Assembly: GCA_023375675.1 (NCBI GenBank)
Contig: JALQBC010000002.1
Location: forward strand, 1,674,001 to 1,738,000
Source of the DNA: Cytospora piceicola
Taxonomy: Eukaryota > Ascomycota > Sordariomycetes > Diaporthales > Cytosporaceae
Length of the DNA stretch: 64,000 bases
Reading direction: 5' to 3'
The first letter of the stretch is position 1, and the number at the start of each line of letters is the position of its first letter. Made by a program: the position numbers and the translations under genes. Below, in pieces: positions 11,012-21,917 of the stretch. The notes beneath the pieces were generated by a model, which was not told the origin of the DNA, did not search any database, and saw only the letters and a program-made list of their open reading frames with translations.

Positions 11012-11449
11012 ATGAAGTTCTCCCTCATCGCCCTCTTCGCCGCCACCGCCCTCGCCGCCCCCCGGCGCGGCCACGACGGCGGCCCGGCCCATGTCCTCTC
11101 CGGCTTCTCCGGCTTCCCATCCGACCTGCCAACCCCGACCGGGGGCGGCGTGCCCTTCCCCTCCGGCACGGGGGCCTTCGGCGGCTTCGGCGGCTTCGGC
11201 GGCCACAAGATCATCGGCCCCAACGACCCGGCCGAGGGGGCGCCGACCGGCGCGCCCGGCGGGTTCCCCTCGGGCGGCCCCTTTGGTGGTGCTCCCCCGC
11301 AGCCCACCGGGGCCCCTGGCGGTTTCCCCTCGGGCGGGCCCCTTGGTGGCGCTCCCCCGCAGCCTACCGGGGCGCCTGGCGGTTTCCCCTCGGGTTTCCC
11401 CTCGGGCGCTCTCCCGCAGCCTACCGGGGCCCCTGAGGGTGGGTTTTAG
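11012..11449 (+). CDS. Small secreted Gly/Pro-rich tandem-repeat protein
   Basis: This 145-residue intronless protein begins with a clear signal peptide (MKFSLIALFAATALA, cleavage expected after residue 16). The mature part has GGFGGFGG stretches and about three copies of a roughly 20-residue unit based on PPQPTGAPGGFPSGGPLGG, followed by a shortened copy at the end. It contains no cysteine, so it is not a typical cysteine-rich effector; it resembles cell-surface or extracellular matrix low-complexity proteins. The start context is good (CCAACATGA) and the upstream sequence is leader-like. At DNA level the repeats are about 60 bp and highly similar, so copy number may vary between strains. 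Function unknown. Confidence 0.72.
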   Translation: MKFSLIALFAATALAAPRRGHDGGPAHVLSGFSGFPSDLPTPTGGGVPFPSGTGAFGGFGGFGGHKIIGPNDPAEGAPTGAPGGFPSGGPFGGAPPQPTGAPGGFPSGGPLGGAPPQPTGAPGGFPSGFPSGALPQPTGAPEGGF

Positions 11450-12187
11450 ATGGTGGAGATCGATATCGCGGCCTGGTTGTTCGGGGTGGGCGGGCGGTCT
11501 CGCGTCGGCAGCATGAGCTCTTGGAACCCTTCGGTGTCGCCACGAGCCCCGACCACTGCCACTTTCTCGGAACGACTGGCAGCGCCGTCACAGCTCTGCT
11601 TGCTCCACCCGCGTTTTGGTCGGGGCACACCGAATGAGATAGATTCTTGGGATGTTGTTACTAGTTACTGTTCCTGTCTGCTTCACACTGCGGGTCGTGA
11701 ATAGACCGGACGGACGTTGGGTGGGTATGTGGGCTCTTGGTGGGAAGGAGGATCATTGGAGCGTGGGACTTATTATTCTATGTATATCTGCTAGTAGGTC
11801 GGGCTAGACAATAATAAACGGATCCAGCAGTATCTTACTCTATACTCTATACCGTTCATTCGTTTCTCTGGAAATGTTTCGCATTGTAGCCATGATTCTG
11901 TATCCTTGGTTAGAAATCTATGTATGCAGCGTGCTAGTGATGCTGCCCTGCTTTAGGACAAGCAACCCTACTCACGGAGGATGTCGTTCACATTTTCTCG
12001 ATTAAACATCCTGTAGCTCCGAGAGAGGAAGACGAAACCGTCGTGCTGAATCTTGGCGAATAACACCAGGCTCGTGTACATCGTGCAGCTTGTCACCATT
12101 GCCCCGAAACACACAGCTGGATGACAATATCTATTCTGTTTGCATGGACTTCACTTCACCTAGGTATCAAAAAGTCTATCCCGATCC
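11450..12187. other. Convergent 3' regions
   Basis: Tail-to-tail spacer between the secreted repeat protein and the scj1-like gene. No coding sequence supported. Confidence 0.55.
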
Positions 12188-13579
12188 CTATAACTCCTCG
12201 TGTACATGTTCCTCTTGCATGACAACCTTGTCCGGGCGCCCGCTATCAGCATGCAGATCCACGCCATCCTTCTTCCTCCACTTCTCCCAAACAGCCCAAA
12301 ACTCCTTCTCCATGCCGCTCGCCATCTGGTCGGGGAGGATGACAAGGTACTCGACGTACAGGTTGCCGAACTCGGTCTCGTGGTAGACGCTGTCGCCGTC
12401 CTCGTGCCACAGGGGCATGCCCTCCCCGTCGACCCGCTGCACGTGGCCCGGCTGGACGATCTCGCCCCTCTTGCGGCCGATCTTGACGACGTGGCCGTCC
12501 AGGTGCGTGATGTTCCTCTCCCAGTCGCCCATCCAGGCCTCCCGCAGGCTGATGGCCTCCTTCCAGAACAGGTCGTCCCCCTTCCTCCTGAAGAAGACGC
12601 CGTCCACCCGGTCGGGGTTGTCCTGCTCCAGGTCGGGCTCCTTCTCGACCAGGGTGACGATCAGGTCGCCGGCCTCGTACTCGGGGCTCGCGTCCGCCTC
12701 GTTCTCGTAGACGAGCCTCGAGTCGCGGGCGGCGCCCCTCCCCACGGCGAGCGGCACGGTGGTGGGGCTCCGCACGACGCGGGCGCCGGCGCACGCGGGG
12801 CACTTGTGCTTGATGAACTTGCCGCGGCCGGCGCAGCGGTCGCACTGGGTCTGGACCTGCTGGAACATGCCGGGGGCGAGCTGGTGCTTGGTGACGCGGA
12901 TGCCGTGGCCGCCGCAGTGGCCGCACGTCTCGACGGCGCCGTCGGCCGAGCCCGAGCCCCCGCACTCCTCGCAGATGTGCTGCTTGTCCCACTGGAACTC
13001 GGTGGCCCGGCCGTTGTAGAAGTCGCGCAGGGAGATGCCGATCTTGACCTCGACGTTGGGGCCCCGGCGGAGCCCCTTGCTGCCGAAGTGGCCCCCGCCG
13101 CCGAAGAAGCGGCTGAAGACGTCGAAGGGGTCGTGCGCCTCCCCGTTGCGCTGCCGCATCTTGAGGTACTCGTGCCCGTGCTCGTCGTACATCTTGCGGG
13201 TGTTTGGGTCGATTAGGGCCTCGTAGGCCTCGGATACCTCGACGAATTTATCTTTGGCGGTTTCATCGCCTCTGTGGGGGTGTTAGAAAGTTAGGTGTCC
13301 TCGAGAGGGAGGTGGGAAGGTCGGCACCGGGGGCAAAACGTACGCATTCTTATCTGGGTGGTACTTCTTGGAGAGTTGTCGGTACGCTGACTTGATTTCT
13401 CGGTCGCTGGCTTGCTTGCCAATTCCGAGTACCTGGCGTGGTTTAGTATACGTGTCAACCACCTACTTAAGTAGGTAACTGTTCTCATCAGGTCATCTAA
13501 CCTTGTAAAAGTCCTCTTCACAAATAACCAGCTGCAAGAAAGCAAATAGGAGCAGCAAAGCTGCCCCTCGAAGAAGCAT
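12188..13579 (-). CDS. scj1: ER-lumenal J-protein co-chaperone (Scj1/ERdj3 type)
   Basis: A J-domain co-chaperone for the ER Hsp70 BiP/Kar2, working in folding and ER-associated degradation. My model has three exons (13502-13579, 13344-13432, 12188-13271) joined through introns of 69 and 72 bp with proper GT/AG ends and a TACTAAA branch site, giving 416 residues. It shows a signal peptide ([20 protein letters not shown]), a J domain with HPD at 51-53, a Gly/Phe linker ([10 protein letters not shown]), four CxxCxGxG-type zinc repeats ([24 protein letters not shown] and a degenerate CPACAGAR), and the C-terminal substrate-binding domain. It ends HEEL, an HDEL-like ER retrieval signal. The first intron contains a perfect ACCTACTTAAGTAGGT palindrome. 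It is divergent from prp2, with about 880 bp between them. Confidence 0.94.
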
Positions 13580-14461
13580 CTTGGGGGCCTTCTTTGCCCA
13601 AGGCCAAATTCTAGAGGTCTTTTCTATAGAAGAATAAAAGAAAAACTTGAAGGTGGAAGACCGGAATTGGAGGTGTGTGAAAGAGCGACAAGAGGTGAGG
13701 TGTCCCAGAAGGTAGTTGTGGAGGGGACAATTGCAAAGGTTGGGCTTTGTCCCAAGATAGTCGAGAGGTTCATGGATGGAAAACACCAGCGTGTTAAAAT
13801 GCTGGGTGTAAGTCCGGACGTGGCTAGGACTTGGATTTTGATAAGAGTAATGTTAGTGCTGACTGGCGTTATAGTGCAGACTGTGCATGAATACTAGTCT
13901 CTACCTAACAGATAAGAGCTCAGCAGGGTCCCTGAACACATCCATGGATACCACTGCTCCCGACCAAGCTCCTATATTAGGCATATTTATGTTGCATACC
14001 ATTCTTGAATTTTATCATTTAGTAATTGTACTGTCTCTAGATACTGATTTGCTCTTCTCCGGTCGCTGTTCCTCGATTCATACATGGCTGGACCTCGAGT
14101 TAGCATGGATGCTGTCATGGCAATTAGCAGGCGGGCTCTACTGTATGTATTTACTTAGGTACTTTACTGTGTAGTACTGGGAGCTTGCGCTGCCTGCCGG
14201 AATTGACATGCTTGGCCATCTCCAAATCGCCAATCCGCCCCCACAAGCTTTTGGCTCCGGCCCCGAAGCTTGGAGCTTTGACATCCTTCATCCCCAAACC
14301 TTGAGTTTACACCGTTTAACTACCAACTGCCCGGGAAGTAGAACGCCTGCTACAGTCTAGCCCATCTTCGACAAGGAGACTTACCCGCGGAGAGGCAGCC
14401 CACTGTCGAGAGAGGGACAGAAAGAGAGAGAGAGAGATCATCCCCGTCGGATACCCTAAAG
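13580..14461. promoter_or_regulatory. Divergent promoter region scj1/prp2
   Basis: About 880 bp between two head-to-head starts. It must hold both promoters; no specific element is certain. A GAGA-rich run (about 14400-14440) precedes the prp2 start. Confidence 0.5.
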
Positions 14462-17425
14462 ATGGCTTCCAAGAGATACGCGCTCGTTCCTATGGACGAC
14501 GGCCTTGCCGATGCGCCAGGGGCAAAGAAAAGTTCCAAAGACCACAAGAAGAGTCGGCATCACGACGACAAGAAACAGAGGTCGTCCCGCCACCACCGAC
14601 GGCGCCGTGACGACGCCGACTTCGACGACAGATGGGCTGACGAGTCGGCAGCGGAAGAAGAGGAAGAGGCTGATTTCAAGGAGTCTGCTTCCAAGCGTGT
14701 CAAGTTCAGCCACGACGACGATGACGACCGGCGTGAACGCAAAAGGGATAGCCGCGATGACGATCCCGCGGACCTCTCCGATAATGCCCGGGCAGAATTG
14801 GAGGCGCGCCGCGACAGGGAGGAGCGCGATGCGCTTGACAAAAGACTGCGTGAGAAGGAGAAGGGAGGCTCTTCCAGCAGGAGGGAGGAATTCTCCAGGA
14901 GGAGGGAGGACGAGAAGCGGGATGTCGACGAGCTACGTATCCGCTCGCGGCAGACCTACGTTGCAAAGCGAGAGACTGAGAAGCTGGCACTTCTCAGGAA
15001 ACAGGTTGCCGACGAGGTGGAAGAGGAACGGACGAACCCTCGCCTGACAGAAAAGGAGAGGCAGCAATTCCGGAGGAATAGGGAGACCCTGCGGCTGGCC
15101 GAGGAGAGATTGCGCATCGACGACCACAGGGAAGGGTACCACATCCCCGAGGATTACGTCACAGAGAAGGGCAAGATTGACAAGAAGAAGAAGGAGGATG
15201 CACTATATAAGAGATATGTCGACAGGGACGAGTACGGCCAAGAGAAGTTCGTCACAGAGCATGAGGAGTGGGAAAATGAGCAGGCCCAAAAGGCCAAGGC
15301 TCAGATCCTCCGGCCCGAGTTAGAGGACGACGGCACATACGAGCATCTGTTCGACGACTCGCAATACGTGCAGTGGATACAGGCCGCCAGGCTGGATGCT
15401 GTCAACCCGGGGATGACACAGGAGCAAGTTTACCTCGCCGCACAGATCGATGCCGCCGAGAAGAAGCAGCTCTCCATCCAGGAGACGAGGAAGAGTCTGC
15501 CCATCTACGCATACCGAGACGACTTCTTGGCCGCTTTGAACGAGTATCAGATACTAGTCGTTGTCGGAGAGACGGGCAGCGGTAAAACTACCCAGCTGCC
15601 GCAGTATCTCTTGGAGGGTGGTTTTGTGAAGGACGAGACCAAAGTTGGCTGCACTCAGCCACGACGAGTTGCCGCCATGAGTGTCGCTGCTCGTGTCGCT
15701 GAGGAAATGGGTGTCAAACTAGGCAGTGAAGTCGGTTACTCCATCCGGTTCGAGAACAATGTGTCAGACAAGACCATACTCGAGTACATGACCGATGGCA
15801 TGCTTCTTCGTCATTTCATGACGGATCCCATGCTCACTGACTTCTCTGCTATCATGATTGACGAGGCTCACGAACGAAGTGTGAACACGGATATCCTCTT
15901 GGCCTTGTTGAAGGATCTGGCCCGCGCACGTCCAGATCTCAAGTTACTGATCTCTTCGGCTACGATGAACGCAGCCAAGTTCGCCAGCTACTTTGACGAC
16001 GCACCCATCTTCAACATCCCCGGACGAAGATACCCTGTCGACATCTACTACACGCCCCAACCGGAGAGTAACTACGTTGCGGCCATGATCTCGACAGTCT
16101 TCCAGATACATACCACGCAGGGAAAAGGAGACATATTGGTATTTCTCACAGGTCAAGATGAGATTGACACAGCGGAACAGCAGATCAACGACATTGCAAA
16201 GAAGTTGGGCAGTCGCATCAAAGAGTTGATCATCTGCCCCATTTATGCCAACCTTCCGAGCGAGCTCCAATCCAAGATCTTCGAGCCAACTCCGGACAAT
16301 GCCCGCAAGCTGGTACTCGCTACAAACATTGCGGAAACCTCTCTAACAATCGACAACATCGTATTCGTCATTGATACTGGATACGAGAAACAGAACTACT
16401 ACAACCCTGCAACTCGCATGTCCTCTCTGAACGTCGTGCCTTGCTCCAGGGCAGCTGCCAACCAGAGAAGTGGCCGAGCTGGTCGTGTAGGACCCGGAAA
16501 ATGTTTCCGTCTGTACACCAAATTCTCATACATGAACGAAATGGACGAGTCCCCAACACCGGAGATCCAGCGGACAAACCTCAACAGCGTCGTGCTCCAG
16601 CTCAAATCACTTGGTATCGAAAAGCTGCTCGACTTTGACTTTATCGACCCCCCGCCGACCGAAGCCCTCATCTCGGCCCTCGACAACCTCTACGCCCTCC
16701 AGTCCCTCAACCACAAGGGAGAGCTGACCCGACTGGGCCGCCAGATGGCCGAGTTCCCCACCGCGCCAGAAGTCGCCAAGGCAGTCATCGCGGCGGACAA
16801 GGAAGGCTCCGTCGAGGAGATCCTCAGCATCGTGGCCATGCTCGACGAGGCGTCGGCGCTCTTCTTCCGGCCCAAGGACAAGAAGATCCACGCGGACTCG
16901 GCGCGTCGGCGCTTCACGGTCAAGGAGGGCGGCGACCACCTGACGCTGCTCAACATCTGGAACCAGTGGGTGGAGAGCGACTTCAGCCCGATCTGGTCGC
17001 GCGAGAACTTCCTGCAGCAGCGGAGCCTGACGCGGGCGCGGGACGTGCGCGACCAGCTGGCCAAGCTGTGCGACCGGGTCGAGGTGCAGCTGTCGAGCTG
17101 CGGGGCGGGCAACATGCGGGCGATCCAGCGGGCGCTGACGGCGGGCTTCTTCAGCAACGCGACGAGGATGGACCGGCGGGGCGACGGGTACCGGACGCTC
17201 AAGAACAACTCCAACGTCTGGGTCCACCCCAGCAGCGTGCTCAAGGAGCTGGACCCCCCGCCCAAGACGGTCATCTACCACGAGCTGGTGCAGACCAGCA
17301 AGGAGTACATGCGGAGCTGCCTGCCCATCGAGGTGGGCTGGCTGCGGGAGCTGGCGCCGCACTTCTACAAGAAGCACGAGCTGGACGCCATGGAGGAGAA
17401 GAAGATGCCCAAGGCTAGGAAGTAG
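14462..17425 (+). CDS. prp2: DEAH-box pre-mRNA splicing helicase Prp2 (DHX16)
   Basis: A spliceosomal ATPase that remodels the complex before the first transesterification. The single exon gives 987 residues. The N-terminal 300 residues are charged and Arg/Asp/Lys-rich, with long helices. The helicase core has motif I GETGSGKT (369-376), motif II DEAH (467-470), motif III SAT (498-500) and motif VI QRSGRAGR (668-675), followed by winged-helix, ratchet and OB-fold regions (LNIWNQWVESDFSPIWSREN, then CLPIEVGWLRELAPHFYKK). The N-terminal length and order fit Prp2/DHX16 better than Prp16, Prp22 or Prp43. The start lies right after a GA-rich leader. Codon use becomes markedly more GC-rich in the last third, from about 16,700. 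Confidence 0.94.
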   Translation: MASKRYALVPMDDGLADAPGAKKSSKDHKKSRHHDDKKQRSSRHHRRRRDDADFDDRWADESAAEEEEEADFKESASKRVKFSHDDDDDRRERKRDSRDDDPADLSDNARAELEARRDREERDALDKRLREKEKGGSSSRREEFSRRREDEKRDVDELRIRSRQTYVAKRETEKLALLRKQVADEVEEERTNPRLTEKERQQFRRNRETLRLAEERLRIDDHREGYHIPEDYVTEKGKIDKKKKEDALYKRYVDRDEYGQEKFVTEHEEWENEQAQKAKAQILRPELEDDGTYEHLFDDSQYVQWIQAARLDAVNPGMTQEQVYLAAQIDAAEKKQLSIQETRKSLPIYAYRDDFLAALNEYQILVVVGETGSGKTTQLPQYLLEGGFVKDETKVGCTQPRRVAAMSVAARVAEEMGVKLGSEVGYSIRFENNVSDKTILEYMTDGMLLRHFMTDPMLTDFSAIMIDEAHERSVNTDILLALLKDLARARPDLKLLISSATMNAAKFASYFDDAPIFNIPGRRYPVDIYYTPQPESNYVAAMISTVFQIHTTQGKGDILVFLTGQDEIDTAEQQINDIAKKLGSRIKELIICPIYANLPSELQSKIFEPTPDNARKLVLATNIAETSLTIDNIVFVIDTGYEKQNYYNPATRMSSLNVVPCSRAAANQRSGRAGRVGPGKCFRLYTKFSYMNEMDESPTPEIQRTNLNSVVLQLKSLGIEKLLDFDFIDPPPTEALISALDNLYALQSLNHKGELTRLGRQMAEFPTAPEVAKAVIAADKEGSVEEILSIVAMLDEASALFFRPKDKKIHADSARRRFTVKEGGDHLTLLNIWNQWVESDFSPIWSRENFLQQRSLTRARDVRDQLAKLCDRVEVQLSSCGAGNMRAIQRALTAGFFSNATRMDRRGDGYRTLKNNSNVWVHPSSVLKELDPPPKTVIYHELVQTSKEYMRSCLPIEVGWLRELAPHFYKKHELDAMEEKKMPKARK

Positions 17426-18352
17426 TGGTTTTTGAGGAGTTTTATGGGGCTTGAGATGGGAGTAATTAGAGGGTGTTAGTAGGGCTCTTCTACGGGAGCG
17501 CCCTCATACTTAGTGAACAGGTGGAGCCGGAGACAGGTTGATTATTTCAAAAGAACTAAATGAAAATTTTCGACGTCCTATTGTGGTGCAACCCGGCGTC
17601 TTCAGTTCCGAGGCTACTGGTTATCATGGTGACCCTCATCTTCAGCACCCTCCACGCCCTACAATGACAAATGCAACGCCCCCAGCCCTTGGGTCAATTG
17701 TCTTCGATAGACCGTCACCTGCTCCTCGGATCGCCCACAAATCTTCCCGCCCCCTCTAATAGATAAGGAAGGATCCTCATGTAGACGGACGGATTGACAA
17801 CCCGTAATAACTCCTCCGTCTGTTTGACAGAAAACCAAAACACAACAGCCGCGGTATCACCATCTGACTCCTCATCATCAGTGCTAAAGGCCAGGAAATA
17901 TACCTTCACCATGCTGGTTCTATCCAGACATCAACCAAATCAGTCCAACCCTCAACAGCGGGATAGATGTCTACCTGACAGAGTGAACACTGAAACCGCC
18001 ATCATCTCCCTTGCTGTGTCACAGCACTGGGCCCTGTGGTGGCGTCTTTAAGTCGACCTCCACGGGGTTTAAATCCCTCACAAGGTTGCCTCTTGGTGAC
18101 GTTTTGCCCAGCGGTAGCGCACCAGGGTGGAAATCCCGGAAAGGGGTAAAGTGGCCAAGCGATGACAGCCTCACGGGACCGAAGAAAAAAAGACAAGGCG
18201 ATGCCCCATATTCCAAACACGGCAGCGGTTCCGCGAACACTGCCCTCCCTGCCGGAAGGCGGTTGCAGAGCAAGGGTTGCAAGGTTCGGGTCGATATCAG
18301 AATGCCAGGGGCTCTGAGGAAGGCAGCCCAGAAATCGGTCGAAAACTAACCT
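17426..18352. other. Convergent intergenic region
   Basis: Nothing codes convincingly here. It lies between the 3' ends of prp2 and the small gene on the minus strand. Confidence 0.5.
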
Positions 18353-18646
18353 CTAGGCGTTGGAGTTCCTCTCGTTCTCGTACTGTCGGACCTTGTTTGA
18401 CTGGCTGTGGTGTTAGATAAGGGGGGCAACCTCGTCAGAGCGACACAACAGCCCTCCACCCGGGTTCGTGACCTACCCGGTTCACCTTGGCAGCCTGGAT
18501 GGAAGATCGCGTCCATCTGGGGAGCGGATGGGCATCAGTATTACGCCAACGGTGTTTGTCCACACTGGCGGGGCAGACAGGGTCTGGGCGCGGGCGACTT
18601 ACACGAAGAGCACCGTCGCCATGGTGAATGCGGCCAAGGGGGCCAT
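18353..18646 (-). CDS. Tiny three-exon membrane protein (43 residues)
   Basis: I assembled this gene from splice signals because every exon is short. The exons are 18603-18646, 18477-18516 and 18353-18400. Intron 1 (86 bp) is GTAAGT to CAG and intron 2 (76 bp) is GTAGGT to CAG with a CTAAC branch site 10-15 bases before its end. The joined frame is exactly 44 codons including the stop. The protein starts MAPLAAFTMATVLFVWTRSS, a single hydrophobic helix (residues 3-16) followed by a basic helical tail ending ENERNSNA. This looks like the small one-helix mitochondrial or ER proteins of fungi (my recollection of a conserved family, not verified). No longer frame overlaps convincingly. An additional upstream non-coding exon is possible. 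Confidence 0.62.
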
Positions 18647-19501
18647 CAAGTTCTGGCTACGCTGTCAGTTTTCATGTCGCCCGTGTCGTCCACGCTGATG
18701 GGGACAGAGAGGAAGAAAGGACGCACCCTTGGGCTGAGGTTGCCCCTGCGTGAAGGCATGGTCACGGCACAAGTACGCTATCGGCGCCGGATGTATGGTC
18801 CCTGTGGATTTGACCCAGGCTTGCCACTGGGTATGATGTTGGATGAGGTTTCGATGTTGCGAGGGTTTGTCCGGGCTTGAGAGTGGTGTCGAGCGGCGCG
18901 GAAGGTGGCGCCACCTGAGTGGGTTGGTTCCATCAGAATGTCCGGGCCGTTCCGGGGCCGAGTCGGTGGTGCAGTTACGAGCTCAGAGGGAAGAAAGGGG
19001 CTAGGGTTAGGGTATATGGCAGGAGATACCCCCATTTAGCCAATATGGTGTTCTTCCTTTATCCTCTGTCACACTGCCCAGAAAACTGTTCTGGGTCCTC
19101 TAGACGGCAGGACACATGGCGGTTTAATGTTCCTCTCATTATGGGGCCTAAGTTCAAAAGCCGGTAAGTGTAGATACAGAAGGAGTGCATGTCTTTTCCG
19201 GTGGGTATGTAATCTGAGCTTTCTAATCAGCTACAGAACCTGCCTGGAACTTTTATCATATCATTGAGTGTCTGTGACAGAAGGGAAATGGTCACGTATG
19301 GGTGACCCTGAGGAAGAACAGGCGAGTACGAATCGGATAAATGGTCTTCAATGGCCAGACGAACCGAACACCTCCCAGAAGACATGGGGTTACAGAGCCA
19401 AGGGATCTTTCAACCGTGGTGATTACATTATCTTGTATTAAATGCGAAGATATGTGGCATCCCGGTAAAACCCGACCACATTTGTGGCTTCCTGCAACCC
19501 T
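18647..19501. other. Intergenic region
   Basis: No gene supported. It contains the promoter of the 43-residue gene and the 3' end of the type I membrane protein gene, both on the minus strand. Confidence 0.5.
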
Positions 19502-20530
19502 TCAATACTGCCGCGGGTTGTCCATCATCTCCACTGCGTCTAGGCTGTGATGCGGCAGCTCCCCGGGCACCTGAGGCGGCACCTGCGCAGCCTGGGGTGC
19601 ATAAGCCGGTTGAGGAGGGTAATACGGCTGAGGGGAGTAGGCCTGCGGCGGCTGGGGGGGATAGGGCGTCCGAGGGGCGCTGGGGTAGCCCGCATACGAC
19701 GGCTTCGGCTCCGAAGGCACCGCCACGGGCATCCCCCCTGCGGCTCGCCTCTCCTGGAGCCTCTTCCTCCGTTCCCAGAAGCCCCATGCCAGCGCGCCCG
19801 CCAGAGAAACCCCGAGGGAGACGCCGACCCCGGCGCCCACGGCGGTGTTTGAACTACCAGTGCTGCTGCCGCCGCCGCCGCCGCTGCTCGAACCGTCCGA
19901 AGATCCTGGTGAAGAGGTGGCACCGGTCGAGTCCCCGACAGGACTGGGAGTTGCCGAGGTGGTGCTGGAGGGAGATGTACCGGAGATCTCGGTGGCGTTT
20001 GCCAGGCCTGCGTACCCGTAGATCATGTCTCCGTGCTCGATGGTGAAGGAGGTCAGGTTGTTGGGGCAGGCCAGCTCGCCGCCATCGTCGACCTCCGGGG
20101 TGCCGCAGCAGTAGCTGGACCAGCTGCCCATGACCTCGTGGAAGATGCCTATCGTGGCGCCTATGCCATCATAGGGTGCTGTGTGGTTCCCAAGGTTAGC
20201 CGTGGCCAGCACCGAGACATATGCCTGGGGTCCGTCCATCTCCCCCGGGGCTCACGCACAGTCAGTACACTGCGTAGGGCAGCTGCCGCCCCAGTCCGGG
20301 TCGGTGCAGCTCCCACGCGATAGTGTGTATGGCTTCCCGCTGGTGTTGATGCAGAAGCCGTTCTCGAGGCATATCCCGTACGGCCCGCAGCAGTGCGTCT
20401 GGTCGGATGAAGAGCACGGGACGTCTCCGGACTCCACACCGTTCGGATAGTAGCACACCCGGTCGTCCGCCTGTACTGCGTTGTTGAGAAGCAGGGTTGT
20501 GAGTAGTAAGGCGCCGCGAAGAGAAGCCAT
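19502..20530 (-). CDS. Type I membrane protein: Cys-rich ectodomain, Ser/Thr-rich stalk, Pro-rich tail
   Basis: Model: exons 20260-20530 and 19502-20178, intron of 81 bp (GTGCGT donor, CTAAC branch, CACAG acceptor), 315 residues. An in-frame TGA at 20252-20254 lies inside the intron, which is why an unspliced reading breaks there. Features are a signal peptide (MASLRGALLLTTLLLNNAVQA), a Cys-rich region (CYYPNG, CCGPYGICLENGFC, GGSCPTQC and a later SYCCG), N-glycosylation sites, a Ser/Gly/Thr-rich stalk, a transmembrane helix around GAGVGVSLGVSLAGALAWGF, a basic stop-transfer (ERRKRLQERR), and a Pro/Tyr/Gln-rich cytosolic tail. The layout is typical of fungal wall-sensor-like or adhesion proteins of unknown role. 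The donor GTGCGT was chosen because it alone restores the frame. Confidence 0.74.
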
Positions 20531-21917
20531 GTTGTATTATGAGACCTTATCCGGCTCGAGAAAAAAGAAGGAGAAGAAGGGGAAGAAGAGATTAGATTAT
20601 TAAAAGTCTAGAACGCAGAAAACGCTTGCTTCAACGATGCCAGGGCTGAGGTAAAATGGGGGTTGGAAGGGAGCAGAAGGAAGTTGATCGGGATGCATGC
20701 AGCTGCGAATGGCGTGCATGGGAACAGGGAGCCTTTAACCGATCTTCTCATCCTGCCATCCTCCATTTTTTTTCTTCTTCTTTCTTCTCCAGAATCGTAA
20801 AACGTACACCACTTATCAATTGACGTTGCCTGGTTCGATAGGATCGAGGTTTCCGCGGGGCGCTCATCTCTCCTCAGATCCTTCGCTGCTTGTAGTGTAT
20901 GGGGCGGTACATACTGCATGTCATGAGCCCCAGTTGCAGTGACACCCTACAAATGCAGATATGTCGACCCACTTACTGAACACCTTTGGAGCCTCAGCCC
21001 TCCAATTGCTTAGGCGGAATGCAGGCTGGGGTTTTGTGTGTGTTTTTATTGAAGACATCGACATGCGTGCGTAACTGACATGTTTTTGGTATGAGGAACT
21101 CATCGATGGGAACAATATACGGCGTGCACTTAGATATACACCACGGCACCTTCGGTCTATCGCTTTTAGGCTACTCGCTTAGTCGGCAAATCTCCGTTCG
21201 TATATCCGTGTGGGAGCGTAACCTGTTTGGCGGGTTCAAGTAAGTAGATGGATGAACCGACCACCCATCAACGGTTACAGTTCCTAGTCAACTACACAAA
21301 GTTTATAGTGGTATCTGGTTTCTTGGTCTGGGTTGGGAAGTTTCTACTAGAATACAAGGCTCAATTCACAGCTTTAATGTTGCAGTCGATGTTTCTCCAG
21401 GGTTTCTTCAAGCACCCCCAAAAGAAATATCGCCCTGAAAGAGGTTCTTACTCTTCAATATATACCAATGAGATATTTGTTTCTCCAAGGGAGTCAATAA
21501 AGGCCACATGATTAAATCTGATATATTCCGGGAACACCAGGGCTCTATAAATATCGACTCTCCTGCCTCACATGCTAGAGGGTCTAGGGTACTTACGTAT
21601 TTGGTCTCGCAACAGAGCTGGAAACCTGGGAATACACGTGCTGATAGCTAAAAACGCCTGTATACTTACCTAGGTACTTTAGCATATGTACTTAAGTATC
21701 TTGATACGTCGCCATCTCTATAGAACATCAGCGTCACCTTGAGCTTGTAACCATTCTGAGCTTGCCCGCTACTCAACGATCAATCGATCGAACCCCGAAG
21801 CGACAACATCATTGAAGCCAGCAGTGTAAGTAAATAGTTTTCTTCCTTTTCCTTTTTTTCCCTTCCAATTGGATGTTTTGTAACATTTTGCGTAGCTGGC
21901 CCCAATACCCAATAGCC
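20531..21917. other. 1.4-kb divergent intergenic region
   Basis: An 87-codon open frame at 21248-21511 has a hydrophobic stretch, but no family match and poor context, so it is not called. A palindrome cluster (TACCTAGGTA, GTACTTAAGTA) lies at 21665-21700. Confidence 0.5.

Noticed and set aside
12200..13216. 338-codon plus-strand open frame rich in Leu/Val/Ala
   Set aside because: It is the antisense shadow of the GC-rich scj1 third exon and shows no family features.
16607..17377. Long minus-strand frame within the prp2 gene
   Set aside because: It overlaps conserved helicase sequence on the other strand; a GC-rich codon shadow.
18050..18090. tRNA-like GGGGTTTAAATCCC
   Set aside because: It lacks an acceptor stem, anticodon arm and D arm; a chance short palindrome.
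18407..18880. 157-codon plus-strand frame
   Set aside because: It begins at a GTG, has no family resemblance, and overlaps the better-supported three-exon minus-strand gene.
21248..21511. 87-codon frame with a hydrophobic stretch
   Set aside because: Poor start context, no family and no support from codon use; left as intergenic.
21780..21800. GGGGTTCGATC T-loop-like motif on the minus strand
   Set aside because: No complementary T stem or other arms of a tRNA could be folded around it.
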